A stretch of 64,000 bases of DNA from Lachnospiraceae bacterium. Lineage in GTDB: Bacteria; Bacillota; Clostridia; Lachnospirales; Lachnospiraceae. The translations under genes and the position numbers were made by a program. Every line of letters starts with the position of its first letter. Within the stretch, counting starts at the first letter, position 1. This document shows, in pieces, positions 46,758 through 54,293 of this stretch. The stretch spans positions 18,018-82,017 of the forward strand of contig JAFZPG010000004.1 of the NCBI GenBank assembly GCA_017550425.1, in the 5' to 3' direction. Under the pieces are notes generated by a model, which saw only the letters and a list, made by a program, of their open reading frames with translations, was not told the origin of the DNA and ran no database searches.

Positions 46758-46826
46758 TACAAAGCTGGTTTGCTCCGCGGACCCTACAGGCTCACGGAGC
46801 GGATCCACTACAAGGGGGTTTTACAC

Positions 46827-48809
46827 ATGAAGATTTATGTCAATGCGAAAGCGGGTCGTGACGGAAACGGCTCGAAGGATCTGCCTTTTAAACGTATCAG
46901 CGAGGCAGCAAAAGTGGCACAGCCGGGCGATGAAGTCATCGTTGCGAGCGGCATTTACCGCGAGTACGTCGACCCGAAGAACGCCGGCTTAGAGGGCGCG
47001 CCGATCGTCTATCGCAGCGCGGAACCTTTGGGCGCGGTGATCACCGGCGCGGAGCTTCTGACCGGATGGACGAAACTTGCGAGCGGCGTATGGACCGCGA
47101 GCGTGGATAACTCCGTTTTCGGCACCTACAATCCGTACACGACCTATGTTTACGGCGACTGGTATTTCGCCGGCCGCAGCCGTCACACCGGTTGTGTCTA
47201 CCTGAACGATAAGGCTCTCTATGAGTGTAAGACCCTGGAAGAGTGTATCGCCGGCGAGGCGACCGAGTATTCCTGGGAGCCCGAGGCTTCCAAACTGAAA
47301 TGGTTTGCGCAGCAGGAGGACGGCCGCACCGTATTTTACTGTAATTTCCAGGGCGCGGATCCGAACCGTGAGAAGGTCGAGATCAATGTCCGCCGCCGCT
47401 GTTTCTTCCCGTCGAAGATCGGCGTGAGCTACATCACCGTATCCGGCTTCGCGATCGAGAAGGCAGCTACCACGTGGGCGCCGCCGGCCGCGTTCCAGGA
47501 CGGCATGATCGGCCCGCATTGGTCGAAGGGATGGATCATCGAGGACTGCGATATCTCCAACAGCAAGTGCGCAGGTATCTCCCTCGGTAAGTATTTCGAT
47601 CCGGCCAATGACCACTATTTCACCTATAAGCATGTGAAGAGCCCCACCCAGATGGAGCGCGACGCGGTCTGCCGCGGACAGTTCCACGGCTGGTCGAAGC
47701 GGAGAGTGGGCAGCCACATCATTCGCCGCAACAACATCCACCACTGCGAGCAGGGCGGCATCATCGGCCGCATGGGCGGCGTATTCTCCGTTATAGAAGA
47801 CAACCACATCTACCACATCAACAACATGATGGAGCTGGGCGGCGCCGAGATCGCCGGCATCAAGCTCCACGCGGCAATCGATGTGACGATGCGCAGAAAC
47901 TATATCCATCATTGCACCATGGGCATCTGGACCGACTGGGAGGCACAGGGAACGCGGATCACGCAGAACCTGCTGTGCTGCAATCAGCGGCCGGCATTTG
48001 CGAAGCAGCTGCCCGGCGGTATGATGTGCCAGGATATCTTCGTCGAGGTAGGCCACGGACCGACCTTGATCGACAACAACCTTTTGCTTTCCGAGGTATC
48101 GCTCCGTATGGCGACCGAGGGCGTGGCTATGGTCCACAACCTGATCTGCGGTTCCTTTACCTCCGTCGGCGGCGGAACGGATAACATCACGGACGGCGTG
48201 CTGCGTCAGCGCTACACCCCGTACCACATGCCGCACCGCACCGAAGTCATGGGCTTCATGACGATCCTCCACGGCGACGATCGTTTCTACAACAACATCT
48301 TCGTTCAGAAGTGGCCGGACGGCAGCCAGATGACCGAAAACCACGAGAACCTCGAGGTCGGCACCCACGTGATGGACGCATATCCGACCTACGAAGAGTG
48401 GATCTCTCACTTCGACATGGAAAGCGAGACCCCTGACATGGGCGCACTGGCGAAATACCATTTCTCCGCCCTTCCGGTATGGTCCGAGGGCAATGCTTAC
48501 CTCGGCGGCGCGAAGGCGTACTGCCACGAGAAGCACAACCTGCTCAGCACCGCGCCGGTGACTGTGGAGGTGAAAGAAGAGGACGGCGTTCCCGTTTTGG
48601 AGACGAACCTCTATGATTTCATTTCGGATATGAACTGTCCGCTCATCACGACGCAGACCCTCGGTATGGCATTCGAGCCCGAGCAGCGCTTCGAGAATAA
48701 CGACGGATCCGATATTATCTTTGATACAGACTATTTGGGTGACCACCGCGGACTTTCCGTTCTTCCGGGACCCTTCGCAGCACCTGTTAAGAAAGTTAAG
48801 GTAGGATAA
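46827..48809 (+). CDS. GH120-type beta-xylosidase (right-handed parallel beta-helix)
   Basis: 660 residues, no signal peptide, so probably cytoplasmic and acting on imported xylo-oligosaccharides. The start KIYVNAKAGRDGNG, PGDEVIVASGIYREYV, FNPY-like TYNPYTTYVYGDWYF, CNFQGADPNREKVEINVRR, WAPPAAFQDGMIGPHWSKGW and EIAGIKLHAAIDV match, by memory, XylC of Thermoanaerobacterium saccharolyticum. The Asp of WTDWEAQGTR (Asp370) and the Glu of DIFVEVGHG (Glu407) correspond to that enzyme's catalytic pair. About 14 extra residues sit between them. ATG 46827 follows AAGGGGG; an in-frame start at 46770 lies just after the previous stop. No xylan genes or transporters are adjacent. Confidence 0.85.
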   Translation: MKIYVNAKAGRDGNGSKDLPFKRISEAAKVAQPGDEVIVASGIYREYVDPKNAGLEGAPIVYRSAEPLGAVITGAELLTGWTKLASGVWTASVDNSVFGTYNPYTTYVYGDWYFAGRSRHTGCVYLNDKALYECKTLEECIAGEATEYSWEPEASKLKWFAQQEDGRTVFYCNFQGADPNREKVEINVRRRCFFPSKIGVSYITVSGFAIEKAATTWAPPAAFQDGMIGPHWSKGWIIEDCDISNSKCAGISLGKYFDPANDHYFTYKHVKSPTQMERDAVCRGQFHGWSKRRVGSHIIRRNNIHHCEQGGIIGRMGGVFSVIEDNHIYHINNMMELGGAEIAGIKLHAAIDVTMRRNYIHHCTMGIWTDWEAQGTRITQNLLCCNQRPAFAKQLPGGMMCQDIFVEVGHGPTLIDNNLLLSEVSLRMATEGVAMVHNLICGSFTSVGGGTDNITDGVLRQRYTPYHMPHRTEVMGFMTILHGDDRFYNNIFVQKWPDGSQMTENHENLEVGTHVMDAYPTYEEWISHFDMESETPDMGALAKYHFSALPVWSEGNAYLGGAKAYCHEKHNLLSTAPVTVEVKEEDGVPVLETNLYDFISDMNCPLITTQTLGMAFEPEQRFENNDGSDIIFDTDYLGDHRGLSVLPGPFAAPVKKVKVG

Positions 48810-48811
48810 AA

Positions 48812-49210
48812 ATGAGTACATTTCAAAGTTTGGAAGAGGCACAGGCCTTTTTTACGCAGGATCGTTTCGCGACCGAAAACGGAATGACCCTGGACGAACT
48901 CGGCGAGGGCTATGCAGTATGCAGTGTTGTCCTGACATCCCGCCACAGAAACGCGTATGGGGGTGTCATGGGCGGCGTGATCTTCACGCTCGCCGATTAC
49001 GCATTTGCCGCAGCATCGAATAACATCCATAAGGTCACGGTCGCGATGCAGGTATCCATCAACTACCTGAGCGCCCCGAAAGGCGAGAAACTCATCGCTA
49101 CCGCCAAATGCATCAAAGACGGTAAAACGAGCATGGTCGTCAACGTGGATATCGCGGATGACACGGGACGCGCAGTCGCCCAGTTCGTAGGCACCGGTTT
49201 CAAACTATAG
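48812..49210 (+). CDS. PaaI-type hotdog thioesterase
   Basis: 132 residues of the hotdog fold. NAYGGVMGGVIFTLADYAFAAASN is the catalytic helix region (with the Asp of LADYAF), and ATAKCIKDGKTSMVVNVDI is the second strand block. Hydrolyses aryl- or acyl-CoA thioesters; the substrate is unknown. It starts 2 bp after the xylosidase stop, so the two share a transcript, although a functional link is not obvious. A strong hairpin terminator follows. Confidence 0.9.
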   Translation: MSTFQSLEEAQAFFTQDRFATENGMTLDELGEGYAVCSVVLTSRHRNAYGGVMGGVIFTLADYAFAAASNNIHKVTVAMQVSINYLSAPKGEKLIATAKCIKDGKTSMVVNVDIADDTGRAVAQFVGTGFKL

Positions 49211-49218
49211 TTTCTGAT

Positions 49219-49260
49219 CCCGAATGCGCGTGCGTGCACGCGTGTTCGGGTTTCTCTTTT
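49219..49260 (+). terminator. Terminator after the thioesterase gene
   Basis: CCCGAA (49219-49224) with TTCGGG (49245-49250) plus inner GCGTG/CACGC pairs, followed by TTTCTCTTTT. Confidence 0.8.
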
Positions 49261-49311
49261 ACTTTTACTGCATAGAAGGGAAGGTTTGCCATCCAAACCT
49301 TGTGAAAGACG

Positions 49312-50229
49312 ATGATACTGTTAAATCAAATGACGGTCCTTCTGATCATCATGGCCGTCGGCTTTATCTGCAACAAGATCAAACTTCTGGACGACGCATC
49401 CACGAAGCACATTTCCGCTCTCGTGGTCAATGTCGCGAACCCCTGCCTGGTCCTTTCGGCCGCGGCCGCGGATCACAGCGGCTCCGATAAGTCCAAACTC
49501 CTGCAGGTCGCATTGATCTCGATCGTCCTGTACGCCTGCCTGATCGCACTGGCATTTATCATTCCCCACCTGCTTAAGGTGGACCGCGCCTCGTTCCCGA
49601 CCTATCGCCTGATGACGATTTTTTCCAACATCGGCTTCATGGGCTTCCCGGTCATCGAGGCCGCCTATGGTAAAGAAGCGCTTTTGTATGCTTCGATCTT
49701 TCTGTTCCCGTACAACATCCTGATCTACACCTACGGTATCTCCCAGATGACAGGCGAGTCCTTCTTACGTGGGGGGATCCGATGGAAGAAGATCTTCAAC
49801 ATCGGTGTCGATGCAGGCATCGTCGCTTTGATCATTTACATCTTCAACATCCCGGTGCATCCGGTTCTGGTGAAGACCATCGATTCGCTCAGCGGGCTGA
49901 CCGCGCCGCTCTCCATGATCGTCATCGGTTATTCATTTGCCAAAATGAACCTGAAGGATCTGTTTACCGATGTGCGGATGCTGATCTTCTCGGTGATCAA
50001 ACTGGGCCTCATCCCACTGGCCGGCGTTGCGATCTTGCGCCTCTTCGGAATCGGCGGCGATCTGCTCGGCGTATGCTTCATCATGTTGGCTACGCCGGTC
50101 GGCAGCATGACTGCCATGATGGCCGGCTGGTATGGGAAAAACGAGGAACTCGCAGCCCGCGCGGTTGCTATTACGACTTTGCTTTCGGTGGCGACCATCC
50201 CGCTGATGAGCATGCTGCTGAATGTATAA
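49312..50229 (+). CDS. AEC-family transporter
   Basis: 305 residues with about 10 hydrophobic segments in two inverted five-helix halves (auxin efflux carrier / malate permease family). MTIFSNIGFMGFPVIEAAYG and SGLTAPLSMIVIGYSFAK are the half-repeat motifs with helix-breaking Pro/Gly. Family members export organic acids, aromatic compounds or amino acids; the substrate here is unknown. ATG 49312 lies beyond the terminator of the preceding gene. Confidence 0.88.
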   Translation: MILLNQMTVLLIIMAVGFICNKIKLLDDASTKHISALVVNVANPCLVLSAAAADHSGSDKSKLLQVALISIVLYACLIALAFIIPHLLKVDRASFPTYRLMTIFSNIGFMGFPVIEAAYGKEALLYASIFLFPYNILIYTYGISQMTGESFLRGGIRWKKIFNIGVDAGIVALIIYIFNIPVHPVLVKTIDSLSGLTAPLSMIVIGYSFAKMNLKDLFTDVRMLIFSVIKLGLIPLAGVAILRLFGIGGDLLGVCFIMLATPVGSMTAMMAGWYGKNEELAARAVAITTLLSVATIPLMSMLLNV

Positions 50230-50253
50230 ACGGAATATATGGAGGATCATCCT

Positions 50254-50610
50254 ATGCAATATGATGTGATCGGAACGATCGTAAAAGGGGTCATTGACCG
50301 CCCGCTCGGCAGCGCCCATCCCGACTATCCCGACATGATCTACCCTATCAATTACGGCTATGTCGAAGGCGTTTTCGCACCGGACGGAGAGGAGCAGGAC
50401 GTGTACGTGCTCGGAGCCGACGCGCCCTTAGAAACATTTGAAGGCCGCGTGATCGCCATCTACCATCGTCTCGATGACGTGGAAGATAAATGGATCGTTT
50501 CTCTGGACGGATCCGACTACACCGACGAAGAGATCCTGGAGGCGATCCGTTTTCAGGAGAAGTATTACACGGGCACATTACTGCGGAATACACGCAATGG
50601 TATGATATAA
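50254..50610 (+). CDS. Short inorganic-pyrophosphatase-like protein
   Basis: 118 residues resembling the family I inorganic pyrophosphatase fold. VIGTIVKGVIDRPLGSAHP, YPINYGYVEGV, APDGEEQDVYVLGADAP and VIAIYHRLDDVEDKWIV keep the acidic metal-site blocks (DGEEQD, DDVEDKW). It is much shorter than PPase proper (about 170), as in a clostridial subfamily often annotated as pyrophosphatase. Activity is not certain. ATG 50254 follows GGAGG at 50241-50245. It is the last gene before the A/T-rich island. Confidence 0.82.
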   Translation: MQYDVIGTIVKGVIDRPLGSAHPDYPDMIYPINYGYVEGVFAPDGEEQDVYVLGADAPLETFEGRVIAIYHRLDDVEDKWIVSLDGSDYTDEEILEAIRFQEKYYTGTLLRNTRNGMI

Positions 50611-50635
50611 AAAGATCAAAAAGTGATAATAGGGC

Positions 50636-50664
50636 TTGACATAGATTTAATTATCATCTAGAAT
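50636..50664 (+). promoter_or_regulatory. Promoter of lipoprotein module copy 1
   Basis: TTGACA at 50636-50641, 17-bp spacer, TAGAAT at 50659-50664. The same layout with TTGACT/TATACT recurs at 53690-53718 before module copy 2. Confidence 0.78.
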
Positions 50665-50683
50665 AAATATAACATTTAGGAGT

Positions 50684-50729
50684 ATCATCGAAAGCAAACG
50701 AATAATTAGGCGATTTTGCTTCCGATGAT
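50684..50729 (+). promoter_or_regulatory. Conserved leader hairpin, module copy 1
   Basis: ATCATCG (50684-50690) pairs with CGATGAT (50723-50729), extended by AAGCAAA/TTTTGCTT. It begins 20 nt after the -10, so near the 5' end of the RNA. Module copy 2 has the corresponding hairpin at 53738-53781 at the same distance. Confidence 0.65.
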
Positions 50730-50735
50730 GTATGT

Positions 50736-50771
50736 TGGTCGTACACAAACCTTACAACAATAGCTCAATAA
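50736..50771 (+). pseudogene. Remnant of a small exported-protein gene
   Basis: In frame this reads WSYTNLTTIAQ then stop. It matches WSCTNLTTIV at the very end of the intact exported protein at 53824-54252, including its DNA (for example AACCTTACRACAATAG). The rest of the gene is absent, and the leader hairpin is joined almost directly to this tail. I infer an internal deletion in copy 1 of the duplicated module. Confidence 0.65.
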
Positions 50772-50813
50772 GAGAGACTATGAGTTTGGACTATTATCTA
50801 GGGAGAGGTGCAT

Positions 50814-52256
50814 ATGAAAAAAATCACATGGTTCTGTATTTCCCTGATGCTTATTTGTTTGATGCTGACTGCGTGCCGTGAAAATAGTGCTCCTTCGGAG
50901 TCGGATGTTTCTGTTGCCTCACTTTCTTCTACGGAGGCCGTACCATCGGGATCTGAGATAAGCGAAGTCGACAGCTCTCTTTCTGAGATAAGTTCGGGGA
51001 AAGCAGAGACAGAGAAAGATACAACTTCCAATTTGACCAGTGATACTCCCCATCTGGTTTGGGCAGTTGGGCTATCACCATATATCGATGCAAAAGCCCG
51101 GGCGGAGATTATCAGTTTCTTACATAAAAATGGGATTGATTGCGAAATAGATTTTGTTGATGTAGAAGGCGGAGAAACATATAGGACATGGTATGAACAG
51201 CAAAAGCAGAATGGTACACCTCCCGATATAATGGCCGTAGCACCCTGGCAATATGGAATATATGATGCCGTCGATTTTATTACGGCAGAGGTGCTTCCGC
51301 TCGATGATTATTTGAAAACAGAGACGGGAAAGAGACTTCAGGACAGTTACTGTGATATCGAGTGGAAACAAGTGACAATAGATGGAAAGATATATACAGT
51401 TCCAAAGCGAATGAGACAGAGATCGTATGATCAGTATATCTATGTCAACGATCGTGATAAGAATGCATTTGAAGAGTCTTTCGATGGTTCGTATGAGTCT
51501 TTGAGACAGATTTGCGAGGGGAGTACCGCAGAACGCCCGATCATTGGTTCAGACTCGTTAGGTTCGGCCCGTCTATGCCCTTTTTTGGGCTTTATATGCC
51601 GAAACTCTTTGTTTTATGATACGGCTTCTAAGACTTTTGACGACCTGTGCGGAGAAGACAGGTTGAAGGACCTTCTGCTGGATGTACACAGCGATATGAT
51701 GACGGGGCGATTTGTGTCGTGGGCTTCTTCGGATATTTTGGCAGATGACGTTTTTGCATATATTACCGACAAACAACTAAACGGATCGGCGGCAGGATAT
51801 ACCCGGTATGTGTTGAGTCCTTATGTTTTTACTATAGATTCAGGGGCGTTTGGTGTTTGTGCTTTTTCTTCGAAACAGGAACTGGCGCTGCAGGTTCTCG
51901 GCGCATGCTTTTCAGATCCTGAGATCGCTTCATTGATTGGCTATGGTGAGGTGAGCGTAGAGGAATGGGATAAAGAAACAGAGATGATTAAAACTTATAC
52001 GCCCGATATATTAACCGGATTTCTTCCCGAACTATCAAAGGAAGAGATAGAAAAACTAAATCGGAAGTATCTGAAGGATGTTGAAACATCCGGAAAAATG
52101 ATAACTTCCAAAGACCCTATAAGTGGCATTGGCTTCGTGAACCCGAATTTCCCTGAAGTTTGGGAGAACTATTCTGCTGATATGGAGGATATCAGCGAAA
52201 TTTATGACAAGATCAACCAACAACTGAAAGAGTGGACGAAGAATCATGATTACTAA
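50814..52256 (+). CDS. Solute-binding-protein-like lipoprotein, paralogue A
   Basis: 480 residues. Lipoprotein signal peptide with lipobox LTAC (Cys21), then about 60 Ser/Glu/Thr-rich linker residues. The remainder resembles family 1 extracellular solute-binding proteins: EIDFVDVEGG, WYEQQKQNGTPPDIMAVAPW, VLPLDDYLKTETGKRL, GKIYTVPKR and, near the end, DPEIASLIGYGEVSVEEW. No permease or ATPase is encoded nearby, so transport is doubtful; a sensing or surface-binding role is possible. ATG 50814 follows GGGAGAGG. It is a clear paralogue of the protein at 54294-55751. Codons are more A/T-rich (ATA, AGA, TTA) than in flanking genes. Confidence 0.85.
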   Translation: MKKITWFCISLMLICLMLTACRENSAPSESDVSVASLSSTEAVPSGSEISEVDSSLSEISSGKAETEKDTTSNLTSDTPHLVWAVGLSPYIDAKARAEIISFLHKNGIDCEIDFVDVEGGETYRTWYEQQKQNGTPPDIMAVAPWQYGIYDAVDFITAEVLPLDDYLKTETGKRLQDSYCDIEWKQVTIDGKIYTVPKRMRQRSYDQYIYVNDRDKNAFEESFDGSYESLRQICEGSTAERPIIGSDSLGSARLCPFLGFICRNSLFYDTASKTFDDLCGEDRLKDLLLDVHSDMMTGRFVSWASSDILADDVFAYITDKQLNGSAAGYTRYVLSPYVFTIDSGAFGVCAFSSKQELALQVLGACFSDPEIASLIGYGEVSVEEWDKETEMIKTYTPDILTGFLPELSKEEIEKLNRKYLKDVETSGKMITSKDPISGIGFVNPNFPEVWENYSADMEDISEIYDKINQQLKEWTKNHDY

Positions 52257-52277
52257 GGATGTGACCACTCATAAAAG

Positions 52278-52326
52278 AATCATCCCGCTCCATTGAAAGG
52301 TGCTGAGTGGGATGATGTTTTATTCG
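52278..52326 (+). terminator. Terminator after paralogue A
   Basis: AATCATCCCGCTC pairs with GAGTGGGATGATG around about 13 nt, followed by TTTTATT. Confidence 0.75.
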
Positions 52327-52346
52327 AAGCGGGGTGAAAAGAAACG

Positions 52347-53666
52347 ATGAAAAGGATTATCGTTTTATTGAGTTTTGTATTACTGCTTACTGCATGCGGA
52401 ATAACCGACGATACGGGATCATCTACGCGGGATGCGAACACAGAGGAAAACCAAACATCTGCAGCGACGGAAGCTGCGACTGCGGATACTTCTTCAATCA
52501 ATGACAGCTTGTGGTTTGAATGCAGTCCGATGCTGGGTAATTCATTCCTGACGAAGGATTATGCGCTTTATCACGACCACCATGGAAGGTTGCAGATTTT
52601 TGATGTGGCTACGAAGAAGAATCTGGTGTACTGTTTCGATCCCGGGTGCGAGCATAAGGAAACGAAGAGAAGCATGACCGGGGAGATTCTGGAGCAGGGG
52701 TGTATTGCGTATGAGATCTCGCGTTTTCCCGTGATGATCAAAGAAGATCATTTGTATTTTCTGAATTATTCGAATGAAATCTGTGTATCGGATCGCCAGG
52801 GAGAAAACCGAAAAGTGATCGCAAAGATACCCGGATATATCTTAGAACCGTATAATGTGTATTTCTCGGAACAGGCGATCTTTGTAGATTATAGCACTCA
52901 ATATGATATGACTGAGGTGAAGGATAATAACGGCGAGTCGCGCTGGATCATGGGGGGGACTAAACAGAAACGTACCGGTGGAGTTGTGAGTGTTGATCTT
53001 GATACCGGAAAGGTCACGGAGATCTTTCGAAGGGAGGATCACAGCGCATATGTTGCCAAGGGTGTAGTATGTGGTGAACATGTATATATCGGCTATTCGT
53101 ATAACGATCTGCCCTATGTAAGCCCGATTAGAGAAGTGAATGGCATTCCGTTGGATGTAAATAATGGCATTCCCTTGGATGAGATTTTGAATGGAATGAC
53201 ATTAGAAGAATATGTTGCGGAATTACCGAAGCACGCATGGACAGACATATACGATTACAATACTGCCACCGGCGAAATAAAGTTTTTCATGGAGCATCTA
53301 CAGGATTTTTCGCTGTTTTTCAGCGATGATTTCTATGCATACAATAAAGCAGGAGAGAATGGAGCTTTTTATCGATACAATGGGGAGAAGATACTTCAAT
53401 TGGACTTCTCGATCAATAGAGCGTTCAGAACGGATAAAGGTTATGTTTTTGCAGACGTGACCGAACGGGAGGAGTATTGGCTGGTCAATGATGATACCGG
53501 CGAAGTGGTAAAGAAGGTAAAGATACCTTATGCGAAATTTCTTCCCGGTTGTTTTATCGGAGATTGTGTTTATGGAACAATCGATGGAAATGCCGATGGC
53601 TATATCTCCGCGGAAGATTTCTGGGCTGGGAAGACCGAAAACGCTGTGAAGTTTACCATGGAATAA
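52347..53666 (+). CDS. Lipoprotein with beta-propeller-like repeats
   Basis: 439 residues. Signal peptide with lipobox LTAC (Cys17), followed by a Thr/Ala/Ser-rich linker. The rest is beta-rich with short display-type strands (YALYHDHHGRLQIFDV, KNLVYCFDPGCEHKET, DHLYFLNYSNEICVSDRQGEN, GGVVSVDLDTGKVTEIF), resembling clostridial DUF5050-type propeller lipoproteins. CFDPGCEHKE recalls their conserved Cys/His knot. A short duplication NGIPLDVNNGIPLDE is seen in the middle. Ligand unknown. It lies between the two solute-binding paralogues and has no copy of its own. Confidence 0.75.
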   Translation: MKRIIVLLSFVLLLTACGITDDTGSSTRDANTEENQTSAATEAATADTSSINDSLWFECSPMLGNSFLTKDYALYHDHHGRLQIFDVATKKNLVYCFDPGCEHKETKRSMTGEILEQGCIAYEISRFPVMIKEDHLYFLNYSNEICVSDRQGENRKVIAKIPGYILEPYNVYFSEQAIFVDYSTQYDMTEVKDNNGESRWIMGGTKQKRTGGVVSVDLDTGKVTEIFRREDHSAYVAKGVVCGEHVYIGYSYNDLPYVSPIREVNGIPLDVNNGIPLDEILNGMTLEEYVAELPKHAWTDIYDYNTATGEIKFFMEHLQDFSLFFSDDFYAYNKAGENGAFYRYNGEKILQLDFSINRAFRTDKGYVFADVTEREEYWLVNDDTGEVVKKVKIPYAKFLPGCFIGDCVYGTIDGNADGYISAEDFWAGKTENAVKFTME

Positions 53667-53689
53667 ATGAAAAATCATTATAATAGGTA

Positions 53690-53718
53690 TTGACTCTATC
53701 GATTATTGAAGTTATACT
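53690..53718 (+). promoter_or_regulatory. Promoter of lipoprotein module copy 2
   Basis: TTGACT at 53690-53695, 17-bp spacer, TATACT at 53713-53718, matching the copy 1 promoter in spacing and in distance to the leader hairpin. Confidence 0.75.
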
Positions 53719-53737
53719 GAATTCAGCATCAAAGAGT

Positions 53738-53781
53738 ATCATGGGAAAAATAGAATAAAAAACGATCATAGTTCCGATGAT
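53738..53781 (+). promoter_or_regulatory. Conserved leader hairpin, module copy 2
   Basis: ATCATGGGAA (53738-53747) pairs with TTCCGATGAT (53772-53781) with one weak position. The stem sequence matches that of copy 1 (50684-50729) although the loop differs. It begins 20 nt after the -10, as in copy 1. Confidence 0.62.
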
Positions 53782-53823
53782 ATATCGGAGATAGCATACT
53801 ATCATTACACAGGAGGTTTCAAT

Positions 53824-54252
53824 ATGAGAAGAATTAAAAGAACAGTAATAATATCAGCGATTGCGGTCGTGCTTGTATTGTCGGCATGCTTGGTTTACGG
53901 ATATGGTTCAGAGGCTAACGGGTCAATTGGGAACCTTGCGACAAAGGGTAGTAATTATATAAGTCCTAATATGGCTGGTGCCAGTGCGACGACAACAACA
54001 AATATCCCTGGTTCTCCTTACCCTCCGGCAGCGGACACTTATGTAGACGCAACTTTTTACTGGGAGAATCGTATTGATGATGATATGGGGACAGAATATA
54101 AAGCAGCCGGTGGGCAGAGCGCTTCAACAGTCACTCCGACTGGAGCAACGAATCGCTTATTTTACAAAGTCATTTCCAATCATTCTGTATGGTACGGGCA
54201 GGGCAGTTGGTCGTGTACTAACCTTACGACAATAGTTCCGGCAATGCCTTAA
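53824..54252 (+). CDS. Small exported protein, unknown
   Basis: 142 residues. Basic start RRIKR, hydrophobic core, and a lipobox-like LSAC (Cys22) or alternatively a type I cleavage after VYGYG. The mature part is Thr/Ala/Gly/Asn-rich and aromatic towards the end (TFYWENR, LFYKVISNHSVWYGQGSWSC), without a recognised family. The signal could make it a lipoprotein, a secreted peptide or a substrate for the adjacent binding-protein-like lipoprotein, which starts 41 bp downstream. AGGAGG precedes ATG 53824. A remnant of a sister gene is at 50736. Confidence 0.75.
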   Translation: MRRIKRTVIISAIAVVLVLSACLVYGYGSEANGSIGNLATKGSNYISPNMAGASATTTTNIPGSPYPPAADTYVDATFYWENRIDDDMGTEYKAAGGQSASTVTPTGATNRLFYKVISNHSVWYGQGSWSCTNLTTIVPAMP

Positions 54253-54293
54253 ATGGTACTCTGAGATAGAGCTCTCGTACTGGAGGGATATAT

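Noticed and set aside
46989..48842. 617-residue ORF on the minus strand
   Set aside because: Exact antisense of the GH120 gene, produced by codon bias; no start signal. The same holds for long minus-strand ORFs over ileS, glgP, ilvD, rel, serA and leuB.
53824..54252. Lactococcin 972-like bacteriocin
   Set aside because: Small secreted protein with aromatic C-terminus, but I cannot align it to that family and the typical membrane protein and ABC exporter are absent.
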